NCBI GenBank assembly: GCA_945280365.1
Contig: CALYQD010000002.1
Span: 266,444-330,443 of the forward strand
DNA: 64,000 nt
Origin: an uncultured Apibacter sp.
Lineage (GTDB): Bacteria; Bacteroidota; Bacteroidia; Flavobacteriales; Weeksellaceae
Reading direction: 5' to 3'
Part shown: one piece after another, positions 55,291-63,874 of the stretch
Layout: every line of letters starts with the position of its first letter
How positions within the stretch are numbered: position 1 is the stretch's first letter
Notes under the pieces: generated by a model
The model's database searches: none
The model's input: the letters and a program-made list of their open reading frames with translations, nothing else
What the model was told of the DNA's origin: nothing
Translations under genes and position numbers: made by a program

Positions 55291-55823
55291 AATTTAAATT
55301 CCGACTTAAATTTCTCAGGATTTTTCTTTAAAATGTAATTTGCTTTATCCTTTTGGGTAGAAAAGTGCTTTTTCTTATTATTATAGTAATGAACCTTATA
55401 ATAGATTACTCCAACCGAATCATTTAAGATTGTTGTATCTTCCAATTGTTTTTTCTCTAATTCAATTTTTATATATTTAACTTGTAGTGAGTCTAGATAT
55501 TTAACAATCTTACTTACATAAACAGTGTCTTTTTTAGGAAAATATCCACGTAATTGTGATATGATAAGGGTATCAATTTCTTTATTTGATTTATTTTCTG
55601 TTGCTAAAATAGCTAAATCGTATACTTCTTGTAATTTTTGTTCTGTTATGTGCGAAATAACCGCTAAGGAATCCAACTTTTCAGAGGCGTAATAAACCTT
55701 ATTATTATATTCTTTTATTTTAACGGGATCTTTTTCTCCTTCGTAATATTTGTCATTATTACAAGCTACAAAACCTTTTATCTGAAATATTATAATAATT
55801 AGAATTATATGCTTATTTATCAT
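55257..55823 (-). CDS. Lipoprotein of unknown function
   Basis: A 188-residue protein with a hydrophobic start and a lipobox-like cysteine (KGFVAC, C21), then a charged, Lys/Glu/Tyr-rich mostly helical-plus-strand region with no motif I recognise. Its start overlaps the end of the 368-residue gene upstream by 11 bases, so the two are translated together. Convergent with the cyclo-ligase gene. Function unknown. Confidence 0.65.
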   Translation of the reverse strand: MINKHIILIIIIFQIKGFVACNNDKYYEGEKDPVKIKEYNNKVYYASEKLDSLAVISHITEQKLQEVYDLAILATENKSNKEIDTLIISQLRGYFPKKDTVYVSKIVKYLDSLQVKYIKIELEKKQLEDTTILNDSVGVIYYKVHYYNNKKKHFSTQKDKANYILKKNPEKFKSEFKFYFTSIGKLDE

Positions 55824-56919
55824 TTTTTTGGATTTTGAATTTTATTAAATCAATTTTTTTGTTTTTATTTATCTGACTATTTATAAGAACATAGTTTTTT
55901 AGTGAAGTAGTAGGTGTTGTCATAAAATCAATATATTTTTTCTTATCAAGCACTTCTACTCCAAATAATTCATTATCATAAACTTGATATATAAGTGCAT
56001 CATCCGCAATCAATTTATTTAATTCCTCCTTTCTCTGTTTTATAAATTGTGATTTTTTGCTTTCATCCGAATTATTCTCGGCCGTAGAATAATAATATAG
56101 CATTATTGCATAATCATCCGGCCGTAATTTGAAATTTCTATTATTTTCATCTCCTTTATCTCGAATTTCTTTTAACCCTACCACAAAAGACTCTTTTTTA
56201 TACATAGGAGAACTAATAGTCATTTTAAGTGTATCTCTTGAGGACCTATAGGTAAAACATCCATTGGAAACAGTGTAATATTCAGGAGACACACCATTTT
56301 TTTGTATAACAACTTCTAACTTGGATTTGATCAATGAACCTCTATCTGCATCATAAAAACAAAATTCAAAGGTGTTTATGTGCTCATAATATTTATCAAC
56401 ACCAATAATTACAAGCAATGTACTAAGTAAGCCTAATACTATATAAATAATTTTTTTGAAATTAGCTAATTGCTCTTGCTTATTCGTAACCTTTACTTTC
56501 TCATATTCGTCTATTCCTTTATTGCTAAGTTCTCTATCTTCTAAATAAATGTCTTGAGAATCCAAACTGTGGAAGTCTTTTTCCTTATTAGATAAATTGA
56601 CATTAAAAATTTCTTCTTTTTCATTAAGATTATATTTCTCCAAAAATTCTGTCCAACCTCTTTTATACCCACAATATTGAGCTAAGAGATTAAGCATATC
56701 AATTCTTGGTAATTTTTCAAAAGAAGACTTAAAGTAGGTATAAAACCACTTTTCACTAACATTTCCTTTAACTCTTTGCCGAAGATGTTCTTGAAAATAT
56801 ATAATATCTAATCCTTTCCATTTTGAAATATCAGGGTTCAAGGTAGGAAAATCTTCTAAAAAGGTTTTAGTAACCTCTTTTTTCAATTGCTCAAAGAATA
56901 TTTTTTCCTGTCCCGCCAT
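55813..56919 (-). CDS. Single-span membrane protein of unknown function
   Basis: A 368-residue protein in three parts: an N-terminal helical domain (about 1–100, with ISKWKGLDIIYFQEHLRQRV…SEKWFYTYFKS…LPRIDMLNLLAQYCGYKRGWTEFLEKY), an acidic linker, one membrane helix (156–173) and a ~190-residue C-terminal domain with beta character and no signal sequence. The N-terminal layout occurs in other Bacteroidota proteins of unknown role. The topology suggests a cytoplasmic sensor linked to an extracytoplasmic domain. It is the first gene of a coupled pair with the lipoprotein gene. I do not assign a function. Confidence 0.7.
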   Translation of the reverse strand: MAGQEKIFFEQLKKEVTKTFLEDFPTLNPDISKWKGLDIIYFQEHLRQRVKGNVSEKWFYTYFKSSFEKLPRIDMLNLLAQYCGYKRGWTEFLEKYNLNEKEEIFNVNLSNKEKDFHSLDSQDIYLEDRELSNKGIDEYEKVKVTNKQEQLANFKKIIYIVLGLLSTLLVIIGVDKYYEHINTFEFCFYDADRGSLIKSKLEVVIQKNGVSPEYYTVSNGCFTYRSSRDTLKMTISSPMYKKESFVVGLKEIRDKGDENNRNFKLRPDDYAIMLYYYSTAENNSDESKKSQFIKQRKEELNKLIADDALIYQVYDNELFGVEVLDKKKYIDFMTTPTTSLKNYVLINSQINKNKKIDLIKFKIQKNDK

Positions 56920-57033
56920 TTGTAAAATAAATACAACTTACTGATTCTTAATATACATTTTTTGTAAAACTATTTTTAAAGTTTTACAAAAATATTACAA
57001 GCATTTGAATCTTGCAACAAAGTTTAACTGATC

Positions 57034-57041
57034 TATATTTG
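57034..57041 (+). promoter_or_regulatory. Bacteroidota promoter for the first small lipoprotein gene
   Basis: -7 box TATATTTG with a TTG at 57012–57014, 19 bases upstream, fitting the -33 element. 43 bases separate the box from the ATG at 57084. Confidence 0.6.
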
Positions 57042-57083
57042 TCTTCTAAATTAAAATTATATTTAATTAAAAAAGCTTACAAA

Positions 57084-57374
57084 ATGAAAAAACTAATTTT
57101 AAACATTGCAGCTATAACTGTAATCGCTACAACTTCATTCGTTGCATGTAATGACACAAAAAAAGGTAACGATGCTGCTTCTACAACTGATTCTACTGCA
57201 ACTACTCCTGTAGTTGATGAATCTACTACTCCAGATGCTGCACCTGCTACTCCTGATTCAGCTAAAGTTGATGCTTCTAATCCTGCTGATGCTAAACCTG
57301 CTGATGCTAAACCTGCTGATACTAAAGTTGATGCTCCTGCTCCTAAAGCTGATGAAGCTAAAAAAGCAAAATAA
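57084..57374 (+). CDS. Small Ala/Pro/Asp-rich lipoprotein
   Basis: A 96-residue protein with a lipoprotein signal (MKKLILNIAAITVIATTSFVAC) and a mature part made almost wholly of Ala, Asp, Pro, Thr, Ser and Lys, including the repeated PADAKPAD unit. The sequence is disordered with no catalytic look. The frame is open upstream to 57012 but that lies within the promoter. Its signal peptide is close to those of the two following genes, so they look like relatives. A terminator follows at 57403. Confidence 0.75.
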   Translation: MKKLILNIAAITVIATTSFVACNDTKKGNDAASTTDSTATTPVVDESTTPDAAPATPDSAKVDASNPADAKPADAKPADTKVDAPAPKADEAKKAK

Positions 57375-57402
57375 AATTTGTTTAAAATTAAACAAAATCG
57401 AC

Positions 57403-57433
57403 AAAAGGTTACAATATTTTTGTAGCCTTTTTT
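57403..57433 (+). terminator. Terminator after the first small lipoprotein gene
   Basis: AAAAGGTTAC pairs with GTAGCCTTTT (one G·U) around a nine-base loop, followed by Ts. Confidence 0.75.
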
Positions 57434-57488
57434 CTGAAATTTAAAAAATATTACAATTTTTCAGAAAACTAATTTAAAACCTTACGTG

Positions 57489-57749
57489 ATGAGAAAAATA
57501 TTTTTAAAATTTACTGCCATCACAATTATAACAAGTTCATTGGTAGCTTGTGATAACAAGCACAACAATAAAATCGAAAAACCTACTCAGCCTATGGTCG
57601 GATTAAATGCACAAGGACAAGAAGAAATTGCGCCGGCATCTCCCATAGATAGTTCAAAAACCCTTAAAAACGAAAATAATCCTCAAGTACAAGGGATGAA
57701 TGCCCAGCCTCAACAAGAAATAGCCCCTAGTACAACAGGAAATAAGTAA
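57489..57749 (+). CDS. Small lipoprotein, second of three
   Basis: An 86-residue protein with a lipobox (TSSLVAC, then DNKHNNK) and a short mature part rich in Gln, Pro, Asn and Ser containing two related blocks: GLNAQGQEEIAPAS and GMNAQPQQEIAPST. No known domain. The ATG at 57489 is preferred to the GTG three bases earlier. It lies after a terminator, so it probably has its own promoter, which I could not identify, and may share a transcript with the third gene, 30 bases on. Confidence 0.65.
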   Translation: MRKIFLKFTAITIITSSLVACDNKHNNKIEKPTQPMVGLNAQGQEEIAPASPIDSSKTLKNENNPQVQGMNAQPQQEIAPSTTGNK

Positions 57750-57779
57750 AAATCAAAAACATTTTAAAAATTTATAGTT

Positions 57780-58142
57780 ATGAAAAAAACAATTTTTAAC
57801 ATCACTACTGTCGCTGCTATTGTATCTATTTCATTCATTGCCTGTCAAAAGAAACAGGTTAAACACGCAGATTCAAATGCTGCTGTTACAGCTGATTCCA
57901 TTGCAAATGATACAACTACATTAGGAGAAAAAATTGGAAAATTTACAGATTCTGCTACAGCTCATATTAAAGAAACAGCTCATGATGCTAAAGAAAGTTT
58001 AGAAAATACAGCAAATCATTTAAAAGAAGAAGTTAAAGATCAAAACAATAGCATCAAAGAAAACGCAGAAAATGCTAAAGAGGGTGTAAAAAACGCTGCT
58101 GAAGATTCTAAAAATGATATTAAAAATGCTACAAAAAAATAG
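57780..58142 (+). CDS. Small lipoprotein with helical LEA-like repeats
   Basis: A 120-residue protein with a lipoprotein signal (MKKTIFNITTVAAIVSISFIAC) and a long amphipathic-helix region with 11-residue-like periodicity (AENAKEGVKNA, AEDSKNDIKNA, and similar units), rich in Ala, Lys, Glu, Asn. Such late-embryogenesis-abundant-like or apolipoprotein-like helices are often stress-related, a similarity of composition only. It ends right before the perfect hairpin at 58162. Confidence 0.75.
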   Translation: MKKTIFNITTVAAIVSISFIACQKKQVKHADSNAAVTADSIANDTTTLGEKIGKFTDSATAHIKETAHDAKESLENTANHLKEEVKDQNNSIKENAENAKEGVKNAAEDSKNDIKNATKK

Positions 58143-58161
58143 CTTTTACATATTAAATTTT

Positions 58162-58196
58162 ATAGAAAAGGCGCTGAAATTCAGCGCCTTTTCTAT
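58162..58196. terminator. Bidirectional terminator with 17-base perfect arms
   Basis: ATAGAAAAGGCGCTGAA and TTCAGCGCCTTTTCTAT are exact reverse complements around one A. The GC-rich core and the position between two convergent genes mark a shared terminator. Confidence 0.8.
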
Positions 58197-58217
58197 TATA
58201 ATTATTTTTCTTTCATT

Positions 58218-59135
58218 TTACACAGATTCATAGGATTTATCCCCGTAATCTTTTCCAATTTTTTGTGATGCTTCAAAAGAAGTAATCATATTTGTTAACA
58301 TATCACTTGCTGCGCTAGGATTATTAGGTAGTAATATCAAATTGGATCGTGAACTGGCGCCTATTGAACTTAAAGTATCATAATGTTGTGTTACGACAAT
58401 AAGGGAGGATGCCTCCTGAGAATTTATGTTTACTCCATTTAAAACCTTTACCGATTCTTCTAACCCTCGGGCTATCTCTCTCCTTTGATCTGCGATACCT
58501 TTCCCTTGCAGTTGCTTACTTTCTGCCTCAGCTTTTGCCTTAGCTACTATCTTAATACGTTCTGCTTCTGCTTCATATTCGGCAGCAACTTTTTCTCTCT
58601 CGGCAGAATTGATACGATTCATAGCTTGTTTTACCTGCTCATCAGGGTCAATATCTGTTACTAAAGCTTTTACAATGCTGTGTCCATAACTCTGCATGGC
58701 TTCTTGCAGTTCGCTCTTTACTGCAACAGCTATATCGTCTTTTCTTTCAAATACATCATCTAAACGTAATTTTGGTACCTCTGCACGAACCACATCAAAA
58801 ACATAAGATGTAATTTGCTCATATGGATTTTGTAATTTATAAAATGCATCGTATACAGCGGTCTGAACTACTTGATATTGAACAGATACTTTAAGGTGAA
58901 CAAAAACATTATCTTTTGTTTTTGTTTCGATCATAACATCCAATTGCTGTATTTTTAAATTTACTTTTCCGGCAATTTTGTCTATTAACGGGAGTTTAAA
59001 ATTAATTCCCGCGTTGCGATAAGAATTGAACTTCCCAAATCTCTCTATTATTACAGACGTTTGTTGTTTTACTACGAAGATAGAACTTGCTAACACACAC
59101 AAAATAATAAATAATAATGATAAAAATATAACCAT
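58218..59135 (-). CDS. SPFH/Band 7 family membrane protein
   Basis: A 305-residue stomatin-type protein: N-terminal membrane helix (VIFLSLLFIILCVLASSIFVV), an SPFH domain (KQQTSVIIERFGKFNSYRNAGINFKLPLIDKI…) and a long Glu/Ala/Lys-rich helical region (AEREKVAAEYEAEAERIKIVAKAKAEAES), then ADQRREIARGLEESV. Such proteins form membrane microdomain scaffolds and often guide proteases; no NfeD or FtsH partner is adjacent. The next gene on the same strand upstream is prfB, 168 bases away. Confidence 0.9.
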   Translation of the reverse strand: MVIFLSLLFIILCVLASSIFVVKQQTSVIIERFGKFNSYRNAGINFKLPLIDKIAGKVNLKIQQLDVMIETKTKDNVFVHLKVSVQYQVVQTAVYDAFYKLQNPYEQITSYVFDVVRAEVPKLRLDDVFERKDDIAVAVKSELQEAMQSYGHSIVKALVTDIDPDEQVKQAMNRINSAEREKVAAEYEAEAERIKIVAKAKAEAESKQLQGKGIADQRREIARGLEESVKVLNGVNINSQEASSLIVVTQHYDTLSSIGASSRSNLILLPNNPSAASDMLTNMITSFEASQKIGKDYGDKSYESV

Positions 59136-59179
59136 GTCTAATTAATTTTAGCCTTTATTCCAACAAATATATAAATTTT

Positions 59180-60304
59180 TTATAATGTATGCGGTTTCTG
59201 CCCCATTAGCATTAGATAAGACTTTAAAAAATCATCTATATTACCATTCATAACTGAATCCACATCAGAGGTTTCGGTCCCTGTACGAACATCTTTAATT
59301 AATCGATAAGGCTGCATTACATAATTTCTTATTTGACTGCCCCATTCAATCTTCATTTTGCCCGCCTCAATTTCGTCACGTTTTGCATTTCTTTTTTCTA
59401 ATTCAATTTCAAACAAGCGTGATTTTAATAATTGCAATGCTTTTTCTTTATTTTGAAGCTGCGATCGACTTTCAGTATTTTCTATAATTATTTCTCTTTC
59501 TTCTGTCGTTTCTTCGTCTTTATATTTATAGCGTAGCCTTACACCTGTCTCTACCTTATTTACATTTTGACCTCCGGCACCACTAGATCTAAATGTATCC
59601 CAAGAAAGTGTAGCTTGGTTAATTTGTATCTCAATTGATTCATCAACTAAGGGATATACATATACAGAGGCAAAAGAGGTATGTCTTTTTGCATTTGAAT
59701 CAAATGGAGAAATTCTAACCAATCGATGAACTCCATTTTCTCCCTTTAAGTATCCAAATGCGTAATCTCCTTCTATCTCTAACGTTACTGTTTTCACTCC
59801 TGCGACATCACCGGCTTGATAGTTAAGTTCTCTTATTTTAAAATTATGTTTTTCCGCCCACATTATATACATACGCATTAACATACTGGCCCAATCACAA
59901 CTTTCTGTACCTCCGGCACCTGCTGTAATTTGTATTACTGCATTTAAATCATCTCCTTCAGAAGACAACATATTTTTAAATTCAATATCCTCAAGTAAAG
60001 ATATCACGGATTGATAATGAGAATTTATTTCTCCTTCCGAAACATCTCCGGTCTTAAAAAAATCGTATAAAACTGTTAAATCTTCAGTCTGCGTTTTAAT
60101 CTCCTGATATTCTTCAACCCATTTTTTCTTAGCCCTTAATTGTTTCAAAATTTTTTCCGCTTCTTTTGGATCTTCCCAAAATGACGGATCAGCAGATTTT
60201 TCTTCTTCATTCTCTATTTCTACTTGCTTTTTTTCAATTTCCAAATATTCATACAAATCTTTTAATCTTGCCTGAATTTCTTTTAGGTTTTCTTGAGTAA
60301 TCAT
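59180..60304 (-). CDS. prfB: Peptide chain release factor 2, no frameshift
   Basis: A 374-residue class I release factor recognising UGA/UAA. It has the stop-codon reading SPF tripeptide (VRISPFDSNAKR) and the GGQ catalytic motif (SSGAGGQNVNKVETGV). The reading frame is unbroken through the region (LKDLYEYLEIEKK) where many bacterial prfB genes carry an in-frame UGA and +1 shift, so there is no autoregulatory frameshift. The frame stays open to 60358, but the ATG at 60304 matches the family start and the promoter lies inside the longer frame. Confidence 0.95.
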   Translation of the reverse strand: MITQENLKEIQARLKDLYEYLEIEKKQVEIENEEEKSADPSFWEDPKEAEKILKQLRAKKKWVEEYQEIKTQTEDLTVLYDFFKTGDVSEGEINSHYQSVISLLEDIEFKNMLSSEGDDLNAVIQITAGAGGTESCDWASMLMRMYIMWAEKHNFKIRELNYQAGDVAGVKTVTLEIEGDYAFGYLKGENGVHRLVRISPFDSNAKRHTSFASVYVYPLVDESIEIQINQATLSWDTFRSSGAGGQNVNKVETGVRLRYKYKDEETTEEREIIIENTESRSQLQNKEKALQLLKSRLFEIELEKRNAKRDEIEAGKMKIEWGSQIRNYVMQPYRLIKDVRTGTETSDVDSVMNGNIDDFLKSYLMLMGQKPHTL

Positions 60305-60312
60305 AAGTACTA

Positions 60313-60320
60313 CAAAAATA
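60313..60320 (-). promoter_or_regulatory. Bacteroidota -7 box for prfB
   Basis: TATTTTTG on the minus strand, nine bases before the ATG at 60304, so the leader would be very short. It rules against a start further upstream. Confidence 0.5.
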
Positions 60321-60358
60321 CAATGTAAAATGCAATAATAATAATTAAAATACAGCAC

Positions 60359-60875
60359 CCAATAATACTATTATAAAAGGTTTTTCGTCCTTTAAAAGTT
60401 AATATTTTAAAAAGATTTTAAAATTATCTTGTACATGCTTATTTTTCAAACGTTTTTAAATCATTACACAATATGTTATGAAATATTAAAATTTATTAAA
60501 AGTTGATAAAATTTTGTTTGTAAATTTACTCCCGTTTTAGATATTGTTCATGATAGATAACTCGATGCTCTAATTCAAATATAAGGATAAAAAGGATAAT
60601 CTAGATTTTTTTATCTGAAAACACCTTAAAGCAACTCATGTTTAGATATGGGAATATCTGAAAATAATTTAAATGAAATAATTTCACTTTTAACATAATG
60701 AATTTTAAAATATAATTCAGTCTATCCATCTTTTTGTTAAAAAGTTTTCATTTCTAATTATAATTTAATTTCTTTTTTGAGAAAGAATATACAATACAAA
60801 TTGAATATCCAGTTATTTTAAGAAATAACGAAAGATAATTGGCATATTTGAAATATAAATGATATAATATATACT
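60359..60875. other. Gene-free 517-base region
   Basis: Between divergent prfB and the MscS-type gene. Very AT-rich, with many stops in all frames. No tRNA-like, repeat or protein-like sequence seen; a TATAAT-like string occurs shortly before the MscS gene but not a clear Bacteroidota box. Confidence 0.45.
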
Positions 60876-61406
60876 ATGAAATTTTTAAGTAATTTTTTAA
60901 AAGATTATCATCTTCAATTAATAGCGACTATTATTGTAGCTATGGCAATTTATTTTCTAAAACTTATTATAAATAAAATTATATTAAAATATGGCAACCA
61001 TTCCCATATTAAAGAGTTGAGGACAAGAGTTGTTATAAAATATTCCAATATATTAATTAATATTTTGGGCTTTATTTTATTAATAACTATATGGGGAGTT
61101 ACTCCAGAATGGATATTTGCCACTTTTGCCTCATTTTTTGCTATTGTGGGAGTAGCATTTTTTGCCCAATGGTCATTATTAAGTAATGTAACTGCCGGAT
61201 TTATCATATATTTTACAGTTCCTTTCCGAATTGGGGATACTATAAGGATTATAGATAAAGATAATCCGATTGTTGCAGTTGTGGAAGACATTAAAGCTTT
61301 CTATGTTGTTCTAAGAACCGAGGAAGGATATCCCATAACTTTTCCAAATAATTTAATTTTACAAAAAGCTATTTCAACAATTAAGACTTATGATGAAACT
61401 TTTTAA
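60876..61406 (+). CDS. Short MscS-family mechanosensitive channel
   Basis: A 176-residue protein with three hydrophobic segments and the pore/beta-domain sequences of the MscS family (FFAIVGVAFFAQWSLLSNVTAGFIIYFTVPFRIGDTIRI, then TFPNNLILQKAIS). It lacks the large C-terminal cage domain of E. coli MscS; such short forms are known in flavobacteria. It is followed directly by a decayed gene, so it could be the end of a once longer operon. Confidence 0.85.
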   Translation: MKFLSNFLKDYHLQLIATIIVAMAIYFLKLIINKIILKYGNHSHIKELRTRVVIKYSNILINILGFILLITIWGVTPEWIFATFASFFAIVGVAFFAQWSLLSNVTAGFIIYFTVPFRIGDTIRIIDKDNPIVAVVEDIKAFYVVLRTEEGYPITFPNNLILQKAISTIKTYDETF

Positions 61407-62364
61407 AATCTATATATAAAAAACTATTTATTCCATTTAATTTTATTCATCTATTTCAACTCAGATAATTTATGCACAAAATTTTGTTAATTCAGGCTTT
61501 CAAGAATTAAGAATTGGTAACATTTAAGCCATATTATTAACAGACGGATATCTTTACATATCTTCAGTACAACCCTCAATTGCTCTGAATATTAAAACAG
61601 AAGAGGTAAATAAAATAATAGTAAACAACTATTTATCAACAAACTTGAATTGGCTATAAATGTTTATTAATTAAAAAGAATAATCATTTAATTTTGTTTG
61701 ATACGGGGACTGGAGATATTAATGGTAAGGGAAGAAAATTATTTGATGTTCTATTCCGAGTCAGTATTAAACCTGAACCAATTACGGATATTGTAATTAC
61801 CCATGGCCATCTTGATTATATTAGAGGATTAGTAAGAGGTAACAAACCTACTTTTTCCAACGCAGTTGTTTATTTGAAAAAAGAACATGAATTTTAGATG
61901 AGAAAAAACAAGATTTTTCCAAATCTAAGGGCGCAAGAAGTAAAACTGAATTAAATGGAATGATTAAAGATATATTAAATTAATTAAACCTAAAGTTAAA
62001 TTCATCAAGGATAAAGAAACTTTTTTAGATTATATTACCTTTACTCTAGCTCTAGGACAAACGCCAGGACATATTATCCCTACCATTCATTGAAAAGACG
62101 AATCATTTAGTTGATATAGTGGTTTAATCCACTATAGAGCATCATTATTTCATCATCCTGAATGGGGAACGTGTTTTGACTGGATTTTTGATAAGGATGT
62201 TAAAAACCCGTATCTCCTTACTTACTAATTTAAGTGAAAATTAAAGTCTTATTTTTGGTTACCTTCTACCCTATCCGGAAATTGGCTATGTTCGGAAAAT
62301 AGACACAAATGGCTTTCAATGGTTTCCCTATTCTTTTTTATCACATTTCAATAAAATAACATAA
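61390..62364 (+). pseudogene. Decayed metallo-beta-lactamase-fold hydrolase gene
   Basis: Pieces of one protein can be read in order but in different frames. In the frame of 61390: AQNFVNSGFQELRIGNI, stop at 61525, then ILLTDGYLYISS, then LNWL and stop at 61657. A second frame carries HLILFDTGTGD and the metal motif as THGHLDYIRGL up to 61897. Further pieces are FLDYITFTLALGQTPGH, HHPEWGTCFDWIFD and the C-terminal PYPEIGYVRKIDTNGF to 62364. There are at least five stops and several frameshifts. The canonical HxHxDH has become HGHLDY. The 5' boundary is uncertain: the first ATG overlaps the MscS gene and two stops lie in the would-be signal peptide. Confidence 0.85.
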
Positions 62365-62368
62365 AAAT

Positions 62369-62400
62369 AAGGCTATCATCTTTAGGTAGCCTTTTATTTA
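62369..62400. terminator. Bidirectional terminator after sucC
   Basis: AAGGCTA pairs with TAGCCTT (62369–62375 and 62387–62393) with T-rich flank on the plus strand and an A-rich tract before it. It sits just after the sucC stop on the minus strand. Confidence 0.65.
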
Positions 62401-62406
62401 TATTTT

Positions 62407-63603
62407 TTATTTGTTTAATGCTTGGGTAACCTCTGCTGCAGCTTCTTCTAATGTAATAGCCGATACAACTTTTAATCCACTATCGTCAATCATTTTTTTG
62501 GCTATTTCCGCATTAGTTCCTTGCAGTCTAACAATTATCGGAACCTTTATAAAATCACTCATATTTTTATATGCATCTAAGATACCTTGAGCCACTCTAT
62601 CGCAACGAACAATCCCTCCAAAAATATTTACAAGTATTGCTTGAACTCTATCATCTGCCAAAATAATTCTAAATGCTTTTTCAACTCTTTCAGCATCTGC
62701 CGTACCTCCTACATCCAAAAAGTTGGCCGGATCTCCTCCGGATAATTTTATTATATCCATAGTTGCCATTGCCAAACCTGCTCCATTAACCATACACCCC
62801 ACATTTCCTTCTAATTTTACAAAATTTAATCCCGCTTCTCCGGCCTCTACCTCAGTAGGGTCTTCTTCTCGAATATCTCTTAGTTTCAAAAAATCCGAAT
62901 GTCTGAAAAGAGAATTATTATCAATAGTTACTTTTGCATCTACCGCTGCAATTTGATTATCCGAAGTCTTTAATACCGGATTTATTTCAAATAAAGTTGC
63001 ATCACTTGACAAGTAAGCTTTGTAAAGCGCAATCACAAACTTAACCATATTTTTAAACGCTTCTCCCGATAATCCTAAATTAAAGGCAATTCTTCTTGCT
63101 TGAAAATTTTGTAGGCCTACAGCCGGATCTATTTCTTCTGTAAAAATAAGTGAGGGTGTTTTTTCTGCCACAGTTTCAATATCCATCCCACCTTCTGTAG
63201 AATAAACAATAATATTTTTGGCTTTAACTCTATCTAGTAAGATAGACATATAAAATTCTTCAGTTTCAGCTTCGCCGGGATAATACATATCTTCTGCAAT
63301 AAGCACTTGATGAACTTTTTTACCCTTTTTGGATGTTTGCGGGGTAATTAAATTCATCCCTATTATTTCTGATGCTTTTTCTCTAACCTCTTCTAAGGAT
63401 TTAGCTAATTTTACGCCCCCTCCTTTTCCTCTTCCTCCGGCATGAATCTGTGCTTTAACAACCCACCAATTAGTTCCTGTTTTATGATTCATCTCTTGTG
63501 CTGCTTCTACGGCTTTTTCGGGTGTGGTCGCAACTATTCCTCTTTGGACTCTCACTCCAAACGATGAAAGTATTTCTTTTCCTTGATATTCATGTAAATT
63601 CAT
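62407..63603 (-). CDS. sucC: Succinyl-CoA synthetase beta subunit
   Basis: A 398-residue ATP-grasp protein of the citric acid cycle that makes ATP or GTP from succinyl-CoA. Visible are the start MNLHEYQGKEILSSFGV, the nucleotide loop HAGGRGKGGGVKLA, INPVLKTSDNQIAAVDAK and the succinate/CoA-side GCMVNGAGLAMATMDIIKLSGGDPANFLDVGG and NIFGGIVRCDRVAQGI. The alpha subunit gene is not in the window. A TATATTTG box lies about 60 bases before the ATG. Confidence 0.96.
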   Translation of the reverse strand: MNLHEYQGKEILSSFGVRVQRGIVATTPEKAVEAAQEMNHKTGTNWWVVKAQIHAGGRGKGGGVKLAKSLEEVREKASEIIGMNLITPQTSKKGKKVHQVLIAEDMYYPGEAETEEFYMSILLDRVKAKNIIVYSTEGGMDIETVAEKTPSLIFTEEIDPAVGLQNFQARRIAFNLGLSGEAFKNMVKFVIALYKAYLSSDATLFEINPVLKTSDNQIAAVDAKVTIDNNSLFRHSDFLKLRDIREEDPTEVEAGEAGLNFVKLEGNVGCMVNGAGLAMATMDIIKLSGGDPANFLDVGGTADAERVEKAFRIILADDRVQAILVNIFGGIVRCDRVAQGILDAYKNMSDFIKVPIIVRLQGTNAEIAKKMIDDSGLKVVSAITLEEAAAEVTQALNK

Positions 63604-63663
63604 GGCTTATTTTCTTTCGGGTTACAATACTTTTCTACTTAGTATCAATTACTGCGATAGTGA

Positions 63664-63671
63664 CAAATATA
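63664..63671 (-). promoter_or_regulatory. Bacteroidota -7 box for sucC
   Basis: TATATTTG on the minus strand, 61 bases before the sucC ATG. Confidence 0.5.
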
Positions 63672-63874
63672 CTGATTTTTTTGTTTGAGATTCTTAAATT
63701 AATTCAGGTATGGAAAATTTTAAAATATCTCCTGTAAATAATAAGTCTTTAGTGAAATCATTATCTGATCTATTTTTTCTATAATTAAACAATTTTATCT
63801 AAAAAAGTTTTAAAATAAAGAAAAAAACGCTCCCTTGATATTAGGAAACGCTTTTTTCATTGAAATCAAATTTA

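Noticed and set aside
60305..60358. Longer N-terminus for PrfB (Tyr/Cys-rich)
   Set aside because: The promoter box lies inside it and the conserved start MITQENLKEIQ follows at 60304.
63820..63862. Hairpin near the T9SS gene end as a terminator
   Set aside because: The two A/T-flanked blocks (ACGCTCCC and GGAAACGC) do not pair when checked base by base; only a T-rich tract remains.
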